A stretch of 7,524 bases of DNA from CAZIIK01 sp964539235 (lineage in GTDB: Bacteria; Pseudomonadota; Gammaproteobacteria; Francisellales; CACEW01), in contig CAZIIK010000023.1 of NCBI GenBank assembly GCA_964539235.1, forward strand, positions 1 to 7,524, read 5' to 3'. This document shows, in pieces, positions 1 through 7,344 of this stretch (the first letter of the stretch is position 1; each line of letters begins with the position of its first letter). The translations under genes and the position numbers were made by a program. The notes beneath the pieces were generated by a model. It had not been told where the DNA came from. It saw only the letters and a list, made by a program, of their open reading frames with translations, and did not search any database.

Positions 1-43
1 CCATTGATAGCTCAGCAGCCAGATTTCCTGTAACATTTTGCAT
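1..43 (-). CDS. 5' end of an unidentified gene running off the left edge
   Basis: An ATG at 43-41 on the minus strand follows an AGGAG Shine-Dalgarno (57-53) at 9 nt spacing and opens a frame reading MQNVTGNLAAELSM before the window ends. Only 14 codons are visible, so no function can be given. A second ATG at 36-34 in another frame would read MLQEIWLLSYQW, but it lies 16 nt from the AGGAG, so the first start is preferred. The gene lies 67 nt downstream of the 278-residue orphan gene on the same strand and could be co-transcribed with it. Its ribosome-binding site falls inside a hairpin. The call rests on the start signal alone. Confidence 0.4.
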   Translation of the reverse strand, partial: MQNVTGNLAAELSM

Positions 44-45
44 GT

Positions 46-103
46 GGCGTATCTCCTATTTTTGTTGACTTATTTTTGCTGAAAATAGACAACAGGATAC
101 GCC
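46..103 (-). promoter_or_regulatory. Hairpin covering the Shine-Dalgarno of the left-edge gene
   Basis: Read on the minus strand, GGCGTATC (103-96) pairs perfectly with GATACGCC (53-46). Inside it, CTATTTT (88-82) pairs with AAAATAG (62-56), leaving a loop of about 19 nt. The AGGAG at 57-53 is mostly buried: A57 and G56 are in the inner stem, G53 is in the outer stem, and G55 can pair with C95 if A54 bulges. The start codon lies 2 nt past the outer stem. The hairpin begins 7 nt after the stop codon of the upstream gene. No run of T follows the stem, so it is not a standard intrinsic terminator. A translational control element is inferred; a rho-independent-like stop or an accidental palindrome remains possible. 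Confidence 0.45.
57..82. repeat. Short direct repeat inside the hairpin
   Basis: Two 12-bp copies of TATTTTTGYTGA lie at 57-68 and 71-82 with a 14-bp period, differing at one base (T65 versus C79). They occupy one side of the inner stem and the loop of the 46-103 hairpin. They could offer two alternative pairings with the AAAATAG segment or reflect slippage. The A/T-rich sequence makes chance a real possibility. Confidence 0.4.
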
Positions 104-110
104 GCTTCAC

Positions 111-947
111 TCACACTGTCATACACCAGAAATTATCATAACTCGTGACTCCTTGGGCCATGGCGGCTTGAAACACCATAGAGGTTTTTTTCAGGGCAGA
201 CCCCGCATTTAACACAGCACGACGTTTAGCAGCACCATCCGCACGAAAAAAGAACGAGCCTGTGATCAGTCTCTTCAAGCCGCCGGCAATCAAACCGATG
301 CCCAAAAGGCAGGCAGCACCCAGCAAAACATTGCGCGCGATGTTGGCCACGCCTCTTTCCTCTTTAAGCTCTGCAAATGCATTATTCGTACTCAATTTAT
401 GCAATGCTTGCTGACGTTCTGGAATAGAAGAATTTCTATGATCTCCTTCAGCCAAGGCCAAATCACAGACCTGTTTACATAAGCCTTCAGCAGCCGTTAC
501 CTTTTTATCTGACAGATTCTTTTTGGCAGTGTAATAACTCAATGATAATAAGGCATTGGATAAACGGTGCGAGCCTTCTGATTCACGCTCATGGATTTTC
601 TTGATGCGTTTAAGACGCGCCATATGAGTATCATATGCGTCACTGTCTAACGCACCGATTGCACCCAGGACTAGAGGCGTGCCTTTCTCTTTCATCCACT
701 TTAAATAGGTGGCATCTCTTTCTGCCAGCCAACCTAAAACACGATCTTCCGATTTTTGCTGGCGCCGACCTGGTTGAAAATAATCTCCATCAGAATCAGT
801 CAGTTCGATATCACCATAAGCTATACCTGTGTTAACTCGAGGTCGAGGTGCAGTAGATGTACGTATGGGATGAGCTTTAAACGCATCATCAAGGTCTGAT
901 CCTAGAGGATAAGAAGTCCTCTTATATTTTCTGCTCAAACGCACCAT
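111..947 (-). CDS. Orphan 278-aa protein with one hydrophobic segment
   Basis: I do not recognise this protein. The N-terminal 200 residues are charged and soluble-looking, with an acidic patch around residues 46-55 (DIELTDSDGD) and a basic, probably helical stretch around 108-122. Residues about 203-228 form a glycine-rich hydrophobic segment (NVLLGAACLLGIGLIAGG) followed by lysine and arginine, which suggests one membrane span or hairpin. A basic stretch (AAKRR) and a C-terminal tail of about 50 residues follow. No N-terminal signal peptide is seen. The start is set at ATG 947-945 because AAGGAGG (962-956) precedes it by 8 nt. The ATG 14 codons further upstream (989) has no Shine-Dalgarno and probably lies at or before the transcript start. 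The gene ends in TGA just before a hairpin. A secreted or host-directed role is possible if the organism is intracellular, but that is speculation. Confidence 0.75.
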   Translation of the reverse strand: MVRLSRKYKRTSYPLGSDLDDAFKAHPIRTSTAPRPRVNTGIAYGDIELTDSDGDYFQPGRRQQKSEDRVLGWLAERDATYLKWMKEKGTPLVLGAIGALDSDAYDTHMARLKRIKKIHERESEGSHRLSNALLSLSYYTAKKNLSDKKVTAAEGLCKQVCDLALAEGDHRNSSIPERQQALHKLSTNNAFAELKEERGVANIARNVLLGAACLLGIGLIAGGLKRLITGSFFFRADGAAKRRAVLNAGSALKKTSMVFQAAMAQGVTSYDNFWCMTV

Positions 948-955
948 CAGACTGT

Positions 956-962
956 CCTCCTT
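956..962 (-). promoter_or_regulatory. Strong Shine-Dalgarno that decides the orphan gene's start
   Basis: On the minus strand AAGGAGG lies 8 nt before the ATG at 947-945. It is a near-perfect anti-16S match at ideal spacing. The longer ORF start at 989 is preceded only by A/T-rich sequence with no such site. Confidence 0.8.
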
Positions 963-992
963 GATATTGAAGCACCAGTCTACTGGCATAAT

Positions 993-998
993 ATTATA
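993..998 (-). promoter_or_regulatory. Candidate -10 box of the orphan gene
   Basis: A perfect TATAAT occurs on the minus strand in the 106-bp gap between the dehydrogenase stop and the orphan gene's start. No good -35 stands 16-18 bp upstream; the sequence there is roughly TAATAT. Transcription would begin near 985-987, giving a leader of about 40 nt before ATG 947 and excluding the ATG at 989. The region is very A/T-rich, so a chance match is possible. Confidence 0.4.
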
Positions 999-1053
999 TC
1001 TATATTAAAAACCCAATATTATGTGACATTTATATGCCTAAATTGCCATAAAA

Positions 1054-4000
1054 TTACAGGCTCAATTGCAGCTCACGATGTGCATAACTATCTGCACCAT
1101 GACTGGTTGCTTGGACCAGATCCAATAAAGCACGGAACGCTACCAGAAAGCGCACCATTTTATGCGAGCTGGTTTTGAGGTCATCCACCATCTGGAACCA
1201 ACGGTCGACCATGAATTGATACACCGCAATCCAATCAGCAATGCGCGCTTCTATCGACAAGTTAGCATCACACGGATGCTCTAAAATCGTCACCGCTAGA
1301 ATCCGCTGTAGTTTATCGAGATCATCACGCATACCCGAAGTCGATAAGGTTTCCCAATAGCCTTCACCTTTAAAGCGATGCAAAATTTCGCGGAACCAGG
1401 AAAATGAAAACGCTTTATTCAAAGCAAAATAAGCTCGCGAAATTTCAGCGACACTCAATTTTGAACGCGCGGACACTTCGATAATATCCATCGCAGGAAA
1501 CAAAAAGGAGAAGTCGGCTAATTTTTCTGCCAAAGCATTTGGAATACCCTGCTTCTTATGATGCGCCAATTTTTCTTGACGCAATTTCACATCTTCGTCT
1601 GACAGCATATCAGCAATGGCTTGACGATATTCAGCCACGCCTTCCCGATACTCAGCAATCGTGGTTTCCAGCTCCAACGCACCGCGTTTATTGCGCAGAA
1701 ACCAACGGCATAAGCGACGTTGTACTTTGGATACATGCGACATCATACGCATCTGCACATAAGCTGGCAGCTTACCGTCTAAGGCTTCAATTTCGGCCCA
1801 TAACGCATCGATATCAAACAGGTCATTAACGATAATAAACGCACGCGCAATCATCGCTGGAACCGCACCGGTTTCATCATACATACGATGCACAAAGGTC
1901 ATCACCATGCGCTGCACTAAGATATTGGTTAATTGCGTGGCGATAATTTCTTCCGCCAAATCATGCTCTGGCATCACATTGCCGAACCGTTCACACAACA
2001 CCGAGGGGAAAACCGAACGTAGGTAACGTTGGCAGTAAGGCTCTTCAGGTAATTTCGAATTTAAGATTGCTCGCTTAATCACGGTTTTACCGTAAGCCAT
2101 GAGCACAGCCAGCTCGGGAGCCATCATGCCCTGCTCTTCAACATGACGTGTTTTAATCAATTTTTCATCAGGCAAAAATTCTAGTTCACGATCCAAATGA
2201 CCACCGCGTTCGAGTTCACGCATCAGGCGGTTATACACATCTAAATCAGCTTCACCTCCCATCGCCATACGGCTGAGGATTTGGGTCTGTGCATAGTTAT
2301 TTTGCAACACTAACTTAGACACATCATCGGCCATATCGGTCAGCAGTTCATTACGCTGCTTTTCGGTGAGATCGCCTTTTTGCACCACCTTGTTTAATAG
2401 AATTTTGATATTGACCTCGTGGTCAGAACAATCGACACCAGCAGAGTTATCAATCGCATCAGTACAAATCAAACCACCTTGCAATGCAAATTCAATCCGT
2501 GCCCGTTGGGTTAGGCCTAAATTACCACCTTCACCAATCACGCGGCAGCGCAGTTCTGTTGCGTTCACGCGCAGACAATCATTAGCTCGATCACCAACTT
2601 CTGTATGGTGTTCTTGTTCGGATTTCACATAAGTCCCAATACCACCATTCCACAGCAAATCGACTTCGGATTTTAAAATGGCCTGAATCAATGCATTCGG
2701 TTCGATGGTGTTTTCAGCCAGGCCAAAGAGCGCCTGAATCTCAGGTGTCAGGGTAATTTCTTTCGCTGAACGATCAAATACACCACCGCCTTTAGACATC
2801 AGTTTGACGTCATAATCTGTCCACGCTGAGCGAGGCAAATCAAATAAGCGTTTACGTTCTTTATACCCGGCTGCTGCATCAGGCTCTGGATCAACAAAAA
2901 TGTGCAGATGGTTAAATGCTGCCACTAAACTGATATGTTTTGATAGCAACATACCATTACCGAACACGTCACCACCCATGTCACCGATACCTACCACAGT
3001 AAATGGTTCTTTTTGCGTATCATGGCCGAGTGATAAAAAGTGGCGTTTTACGGACTCCCATGCACCCTTAGCCGTAATGCCCATTTTCTTGTGGTCATAA
3101 CCATTGGAACCACCGGAGGCAAACGCATCACCTAACCAAAAATCGTATTCCGCAGAGACTTCATTGGCGATATCGGAAAATGTTGCCGTGCCTTTATCTG
3201 CTGCCACCACTAAGTAAGGATCAGGTTCATCAAAACACACCACATCAGCAGGCGGAATACTTTGAGCACCTTGGCGGTTATCCGTCAGGTCTAATAAGGC
3301 ACGAATAAAAATACGGTAGCAAGCTTGGCCTTCTTGAAAGATCGCATCACGATCTTGCTTCACTGGCAACTGCTTGGCCACAAACCCACCTTTCGCACCT
3401 AAAGGCACGATCACGGCATTTTTCACTTGTTGAGCTTTCATGAGCCCTAAAACTTCTGTACGAAAATCTTCTCGACGATCCGACCAACGCAACCCACCCC
3501 GAGCAACTTTCGCGCCGCGCAAATGCACGCCTTCAACGCGTGGTGAATAGACAAAAATTTCGTAAGCTGGATGCGGCTTAGGCATATCCGGTACTTGCTC
3601 AGGCAGCAATTTAAAGGATAAATAGCTTTTAGCATTGCCCTCAGCATCTGTTTGGAAATAGTTAGTACGTACCGTTGCCTGAAACAGCTGTACGAAACGA
3701 CGTAAAATACGGTCTTTATCTAGGTTGGTCACCGTATTCACCAAATCCGCAATATCTTTTTCTAAGCAGGTAATGTTTTTTCTCACACCTTCGCGCATAT
3801 TAGGGTTAAACGCGACTTTGTATAAATCCATCAGCTTAGTGGCGATCTGTGGATTCTCGGTCAAAGTATCTTCCATATAGGATTGGCTGTAATGAAACCC
3901 AATCTGCATCAAATATTTGGCATAGGCGCGCAACACCATAATATCGCGCCACTTCATACCAGCTTTCATCACCAAACGGTTGAAGCCATCATTTTCAGCT

Positions 4001-5949
4001 TCACCTGACCACACCCGCGCAAAGGCATCCTGAAAAGTTTCACTCATCTCATCAGGGCGCATCATGCTGTCAGAGACTTGCATACCAAAATCTGAAATCC
4101 ATACCACCGTTTCATCAGAGACACGCACCTCATAGGACTGCTCTTCAATCACACTGAGTCCCATGTTTTCCAGAATTGGTAAAATATCGGTCAATGGCAA
4201 TACTTGATCACGATGGAATAATTTGAAGCGGATATAGCCTTCAGCTTCTTCCAACATGCGATAAAAACACATGCCCAATGGCTGACCCGATAACACCGAT
4301 TCAATGTGAGTGATATCAATCACCGCAGAGCGCGCCAGAAATGCTTCTCGGTAACCAGCAGGAAACGCATGCAAGTATTTGTTGTACAACAGTGACCCAA
4401 GATGCTCGCCTTTGCTATCAATCAGTGCTTCACGTAATTCATCCTTCCAACTGCGTGCTGCCGCCACCAAGGTGGATTCAATGGCCTCAATATCGTAATC
4501 CAAACGCGCTGTACCTGGCTCTACAGCAATAAAGAAATCAATCCGACAACACACAGAACGCAAAAAGGTAGGCGAATAAGCAGCATGTGTTCCACCTAAA
4601 GCGCGTAACAAAATATTCTGCATTTTAATGCGCAATTCGGTGTTAAAGATGTCGCGTGGCAAATACACCATACAGGTAAAATAACGTCCATACGTATCGC
4701 AACGCACAAAGAGTTTAATTTGTTGGCGTTCTTGTATTTTTAGCACGCCAATCGCCATTCTGTAGAGTTCATCCTCTTGGATTTGGAACAATTCATCACG
4801 CGGGAATTCTTCTAAGACATTTAGCAACGCTTTCCCATCGTGGCTATTCGCTGGAAAGCCGGCACGTTGGATCACTGACGTTACTTTACGACGCAAAAAC
4901 GGCACATGCCGTGGACTACTGTGATAGGCCGTCGACGTGTATAAACCGAGAAAACGGGTTTCACTGACCACTTCACCGGCCGCATCGTAATGCTTGATGC
5001 TAATTGAATCCATATGCGCAGGGCGATGTACGGTTGAACGAAAGCTAGACTTGGAAATTAACAATGGATGTGGTGACATCATCACTTCACGGGCCTCTGC
5101 TAAATCTTCTAAGAAGAAGCCTTCATCTTGAAAACTTTGATTACGCAAAAGACCCAACGCTGTCTCTTGACGTAATTCGAACTGCTCATGCCCGTCTTCC
5201 GTACGACGATAAAATTCACCTGCCCCTACATAGGTAAAATGGTCTTTATCCAACCATTTCAGAAAATCAATCGATTCGCTAATTTCATCGGACCCAACGT
5301 TGTAAGCACCCGCTTCCAAACCCGCAATGGCCGTAGACAAGCGCTCACGCATCGGAACAAAATCCTGCACAACCAAAGCCACATCGGCCAATATGCGCAC
5401 CAAATGTTCTTCAATCCGTGACAGTATCTCCGGATCATCATTTTGCCGGTCAATTTCAATTAAAATAGGTGCTTCTTCATCCACACGTGCGTGCTCTGGC
5501 GCAGCTTCCTTAACCGCTAATACTTGAGTAATCACACCTTTTTTATCACGAATCACCCGCATACCACCGACATGTAGTACCAAGTGAATATTGATCCCCA
5601 TGCGGTTAAGAGCCATGAGTAAGGAATCAACCAAAAATGGCATATCGTCATGGACAATTTCGATAATCGTGTGAGTCGATTGCCAACCATATTTTTCGAA
5701 ACAAGGGTTATAAGCGCGCACCCGGACTTCACCTGGTTTACGGTCCTGCACAAACTGCCAATGCGACAAAACTGAACCATACAAATCTAACAAATCACGC
5801 GTTCGCAAGTCTTCTTCAGGCGCACTGGCATAATACTGCTGCACAAAGGCAATCATTAGGCCAGCCTGCTTCTTAGGTAACTTCTTTTGAATCAGTTTGA
5901 TCAGCTTACTAACAACGATATTTTCATGCGCGACTTCTGGTACAGCCAT
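1054..5949 (-). CDS. gdhB: NAD-dependent glutamate dehydrogenase, large (180-kDa) class
   Basis: This enzyme deaminates L-glutamate to 2-oxoglutarate and ammonia with NAD+, feeding amino-acid carbon into the TCA cycle in the cytoplasm. At 1631 residues it matches the usual length of the class (about 1600), so it is complete. The N-terminal half holds the regulatory ACT-like region, for example around residues 88-130 (THTIIEIVHDDMPFLVDSLL). The catalytic core shows GGLRWSDR at 818-825, K838 and K843 in the substrate pocket region, and GAKGG at 851-855. The nucleotide-binding fold has VVGIGDMGGDVFGNG at 985-999. Further class motifs are GGIGTY (1102-1107), GEGGNLG (1139-1145) and DAIDNSAGVDCSDHEVN (1164-1180). 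A long helical C-terminal region follows. The start is ATG 5949-5947, with a modest GGTGGA site 8 nt upstream. The stop is TAA, and no clear terminator follows. Enzymes of this class are often allosterically controlled by amino acids. The gene is divergent from adk. The symbol varies (gdhB, gdh2). Confidence 0.96.
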   Translation of the reverse strand: MAVPEVAHENIVVSKLIKLIQKKLPKKQAGLMIAFVQQYYASAPEEDLRTRDLLDLYGSVLSHWQFVQDRKPGEVRVRAYNPCFEKYGWQSTHTIIEIVHDDMPFLVDSLLMALNRMGINIHLVLHVGGMRVIRDKKGVITQVLAVKEAAPEHARVDEEAPILIEIDRQNDDPEILSRIEEHLVRILADVALVVQDFVPMRERLSTAIAGLEAGAYNVGSDEISESIDFLKWLDKDHFTYVGAGEFYRRTEDGHEQFELRQETALGLLRNQSFQDEGFFLEDLAEAREVMMSPHPLLISKSSFRSTVHRPAHMDSISIKHYDAAGEVVSETRFLGLYTSTAYHSSPRHVPFLRRKVTSVIQRAGFPANSHDGKALLNVLEEFPRDELFQIQEDELYRMAIGVLKIQERQQIKLFVRCDTYGRYFTCMVYLPRDIFNTELRIKMQNILLRALGGTHAAYSPTFLRSVCCRIDFFIAVEPGTARLDYDIEAIESTLVAAARSWKDELREALIDSKGEHLGSLLYNKYLHAFPAGYREAFLARSAVIDITHIESVLSGQPLGMCFYRMLEEAEGYIRFKLFHRDQVLPLTDILPILENMGLSVIEEQSYEVRVSDETVVWISDFGMQVSDSMMRPDEMSETFQDAFARVWSGEAENDGFNRLVMKAGMKWRDIMVLRAYAKYLMQIGFHYSQSYMEDTLTENPQIATKLMDLYKVAFNPNMREGVRKNITCLEKDIADLVNTVTNLDKDRILRRFVQLFQATVRTNYFQTDAEGNAKSYLSFKLLPEQVPDMPKPHPAYEIFVYSPRVEGVHLRGAKVARGGLRWSDRREDFRTEVLGLMKAQQVKNAVIVPLGAKGGFVAKQLPVKQDRDAIFQEGQACYRIFIRALLDLTDNRQGAQSIPPADVVCFDEPDPYLVVAADKGTATFSDIANEVSAEYDFWLGDAFASGGSNGYDHKKMGITAKGAWESVKRHFLSLGHDTQKEPFTVVGIGDMGGDVFGNGMLLSKHISLVAAFNHLHIFVDPEPDAAAGYKERKRLFDLPRSAWTDYDVKLMSKGGGVFDRSAKEITLTPEIQALFGLAENTIEPNALIQAILKSEVDLLWNGGIGTYVKSEQEHHTEVGDRANDCLRVNATELRCRVIGEGGNLGLTQRARIEFALQGGLICTDAIDNSAGVDCSDHEVNIKILLNKVVQKGDLTEKQRNELLTDMADDVSKLVLQNNYAQTQILSRMAMGGEADLDVYNRLMRELERGGHLDRELEFLPDEKLIKTRHVEEQGMMAPELAVLMAYGKTVIKRAILNSKLPEEPYCQRYLRSVFPSVLCERFGNVMPEHDLAEEIIATQLTNILVQRMVMTFVHRMYDETGAVPAMIARAFIIVNDLFDIDALWAEIEALDGKLPAYVQMRMMSHVSKVQRRLCRWFLRNKRGALELETTIAEYREGVAEYRQAIADMLSDEDVKLRQEKLAHHKKQGIPNALAEKLADFSFLFPAMDIIEVSARSKLSVAEISRAYFALNKAFSFSWFREILHRFKGEGYWETLSTSGMRDDLDKLQRILAVTILEHPCDANLSIEARIADWIAVYQFMVDRWFQMVDDLKTSSHKMVRFLVAFRALLDLVQATSHGADSYAHRELQLSL

Positions 5950-5982
5950 TGGAAAAATCCACCCCGCGATTTGAATATCGGC

Positions 5983-6010
5983 ATCATACTCTTCTCAAGC
6001 TGGCGCGCAA
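5983..6010 (-). promoter_or_regulatory. Candidate promoter of the glutamate dehydrogenase gene
   Basis: On the minus strand TTGCGC (6010-6005) and TATGAT (5988-5983) are separated by 16 bp, resembling sigma-70 -35 and -10 boxes; the -10 matches five of six consensus bases. Transcription would start near 5976, leaving a leader of about 27 nt. It is placed back to back with the candidate adk promoter in the 150-bp divergent gap. Confidence 0.45.
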
Positions 6011-6030
6011 GATGTTAAACAGCCTGTCAT

Positions 6031-6058
6031 TTGCCCCACTGCACAAAATATGGATAAT
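6031..6058 (+). promoter_or_regulatory. Candidate promoter of adk
   Basis: TTGCCC (6031-6036) and GATAAT (6053-6058) are 16 bp apart and fit a weak-to-moderate sigma-70 promoter. The predicted start near 6065 would give a leader of about 35 nt before the adk ATG. No clear operator palindrome or other regulator site is seen in the gap. Confidence 0.4.
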
Positions 6059-6099
6059 GACCGGATCTGAAAATCATTTGATGAGAAAGGACCTTCAGA

Positions 6100-6783
6100 A
6101 TGCGAATCATTTTGCTCGGTGCGCCCGGCGCTGGTAAAGGAACCCAAGCAGCAGTATTGCAAAACTGCCTACGCGTACCCCAGATTTCCACTGGCGACAT
6201 GCTACGCGCAGCCGTCAAGTCAGGTTCTGAACTGGGCCTTTCTGTCGCCAGCATTATGGAACAAGGTGGCTTGGTTTCCGACGATATCATGATCGCATTG
6301 ATTCAGAATCGCATTGCACAACCTGATTGTGCGAATGGTTTTCTGTTAGATGGTTTCCCACGCACGGTTGCACAAGCAGAAGCTTTGGACGCTGCCGGTA
6401 TTAACATCTACTATGTGATTGAACTGCGCGCCAATGAAGATGGTCTGGTTGAACGCATTACGGGACGACGCGTGCATCCAGCATCTGGACGGGTGTATCA
6501 CGTTTTGCATAATCCACCGCGCGTGCCAGGCAAAGACGATGAAACCGGTGAAGACTTGGTGCAGCGTGAAGATGATCAAGAAGACACAGTCCGCCACCGT
6601 TTGCATATATACCAACAACAAACTCACCCACTGGTCGCATACTATACCGAAAAGAAAGTGATCGAAGAGGGCAATGCACCGCAATACGTCAGCATAAATG
6701 CAATGGAATCTGTCAGTGATGTTACGGCCCATATTTTACGCGTATTAGGTGTTACACTCGCCACTGAGGCTGTTGTGCGCTAG
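6100..6783 (+). CDS. adk: Adenylate kinase
   Basis: This cytoplasmic enzyme converts ATP plus AMP to two ADP and is essential for adenine nucleotide balance. The P-loop GAPGAGKGTQ is at residues 7-16 with K13. TGDMLR (31-36) carries the AMP-contacting R36, and DGFPRT (84-89) carries D84 and R88. The LID runs from GRRVHPASGRVYH (122-134) to about residue 160 with R123 and R156, and R167 follows. These positions coincide with E. coli numbering with no gap. The LID has no zinc-binding cysteines, as in the E. coli type. Length is 227 residues against about 214 in E. coli; the excess is a C-terminal tail after about residue 217 (GVTLATEAVVR). The ATG at 6100 follows AAAGGA (6086-6091) by 8 nt. A thioredoxin-like gene starts 30 nt after the TAG stop and is probably co-transcribed. 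Confidence 0.97.
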   Translation: MRIILLGAPGAGKGTQAAVLQNCLRVPQISTGDMLRAAVKSGSELGLSVASIMEQGGLVSDDIMIALIQNRIAQPDCANGFLLDGFPRTVAQAEALDAAGINIYYVIELRANEDGLVERITGRRVHPASGRVYHVLHNPPRVPGKDDETGEDLVQREDDQEDTVRHRLHIYQQQTHPLVAYYTEKKVIEEGNAPQYVSINAMESVSDVTAHILRVLGVTLATEAVVR

Positions 6784-6813
6784 TATCGGTGCGTCTTATC
6801 TGAGGTGCTTGCC

Positions 6814-7179
6814 ATGATTACACCACTCACTCGCACAAATTTTGATGACTTCTTGCAAGGTCCAGAAGTTATCGTAGTCTATTTCTGGGCTGAATGGTGC
6901 CAACCGTGCCACGCTGTTGGCCAGGCCATTCAACAAGTTGCCACGGCTTATCCCAATGTGAAATTTGGTTCGATTGATACGGAAGCCGAAGCATAATTAG
7001 CCGCAGATTTCAATGTACGCTCTATTCCGACGCTGGCTATTTTCCGTGAGAATGTTGCCTTGTGTTTAGAGTCTGGTGCACTGCCAGAAAGCGCGATCCG
7101 TGATCTCATTGATCAAGCACAAGCTTTGGATATGGATACCGCACATCAAACAATCGCGCAGAATTTGCTAAAAGAATAA
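6814..7179 (+). pseudogene. Thioredoxin-fold protein gene with an in-frame stop at codon 61
   Basis: The first 60 codons read as the front half of a small thioredoxin: VIVVYFWAEWCQPC (19-32) with the redox pair C29 and C32, and Q-P between them where thioredoxin 1 has G-P. A TAA at 6994-6996 stops the frame after DTEAEA. Without any frameshift the same frame continues LAADFNVRSIPTLAIF (62-77), including the conserved cis-proline P72, and runs to TAA at 7177-7179. The intact form would have had 121 residues. The lost residue was probably Gln or Glu, since CAA or GAA would become TAA by one change. The truncated product lacks the second half of the fold and cis-Pro and should not fold normally. 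ATG 6814 is chosen over GTG 6805 because GAGGTG (6802-6807) sits 6 nt before it. No restart codon with a ribosome site is visible after the stop. A sequencing error is the main alternative. Confidence 0.85.
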
Positions 7180-7277
7180 ACCCGCTTCACCTTTCAATTT
7201 TCTCACTTTAGTCTTGTGAACCAGGATTTAAATATTTGACTGGGCGCTGCCAACAATCATGAAGGATTCTGAGCTGG
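7180..7277. other. Gap after the thioredoxin pseudogene without recognised content
   Basis: No coding frame, promoter or intrinsic terminator is convincing here. The only visible structure is a short A/T palindrome pair (ATTTAAAT at 7226-7233, overlapping AAATATTT at 7230-7237). Transcription from adk would have to end by another route, or at the palindromic repeat that follows. Confidence 0.5.
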
Positions 7278-7302
7278 ATTCCTGGTCAAGCCAGGAATGA
7301 CA
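7274..7302. repeat. Palindromic intergenic repeat
   Basis: ATTCCTGG (7278-7285) and CCAGGAAT (7291-7298) form a perfect 8-bp inverted repeat around the 5-nt loop TCAAG, flanked by CTGG on the left and GACA on the right. Its form, a GGATTCC-type arm and a GGAATGAC-type arm, resembles the dispersed palindromic repeats found between genes in many proteobacteria. No T-run follows, so terminator function is unsupported, although the stem could protect the 3' end of a transcript. Copy number cannot be judged from this window. Confidence 0.7.
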
Positions 7303-7344
7303 AAATGGAAGTCTTCGGTCAAGGCTTAGAAACAGAGCTGACCT

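Noticed and set aside
948..989. Upstream ATG giving a 292-residue orphan protein
   Set aside because: It has no Shine-Dalgarno and sits 3 bp after a TATAAT box, while the ATG at 947 has AAGGAGG at 8 nt.
1011..1053. Possible terminator after the glutamate dehydrogenase gene
   Set aside because: Only short A/T pairings (such as ATATT with AATAT around a T-run) are found, with no GC-rich stem.
5949..6137. Possible small plus-strand leader peptide before adk
   Set aside because: It starts with a non-ATG codon, has no ribosome-binding site, overlaps the adk start in another frame and has no recognisable composition.
6346..6732. 128-codon open frame on the strand opposite adk
   Set aside because: It is a shadow of the strongly conserved adk frame, with no start signal and no protein-like motif.
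6994..6996. Programmed stop-codon readthrough or selenocysteine-like recoding in the thioredoxin gene
   Set aside because: The codon is TAA rather than TGA, no recoding structure is evident after it, and the residue position is not a redox site.
7278..7298. Palindrome as intrinsic terminator of the adk transcript
   Set aside because: The stem is good but is followed by GACAAAATGG rather than a T-tract, and its sequence looks like a dispersed repeat.
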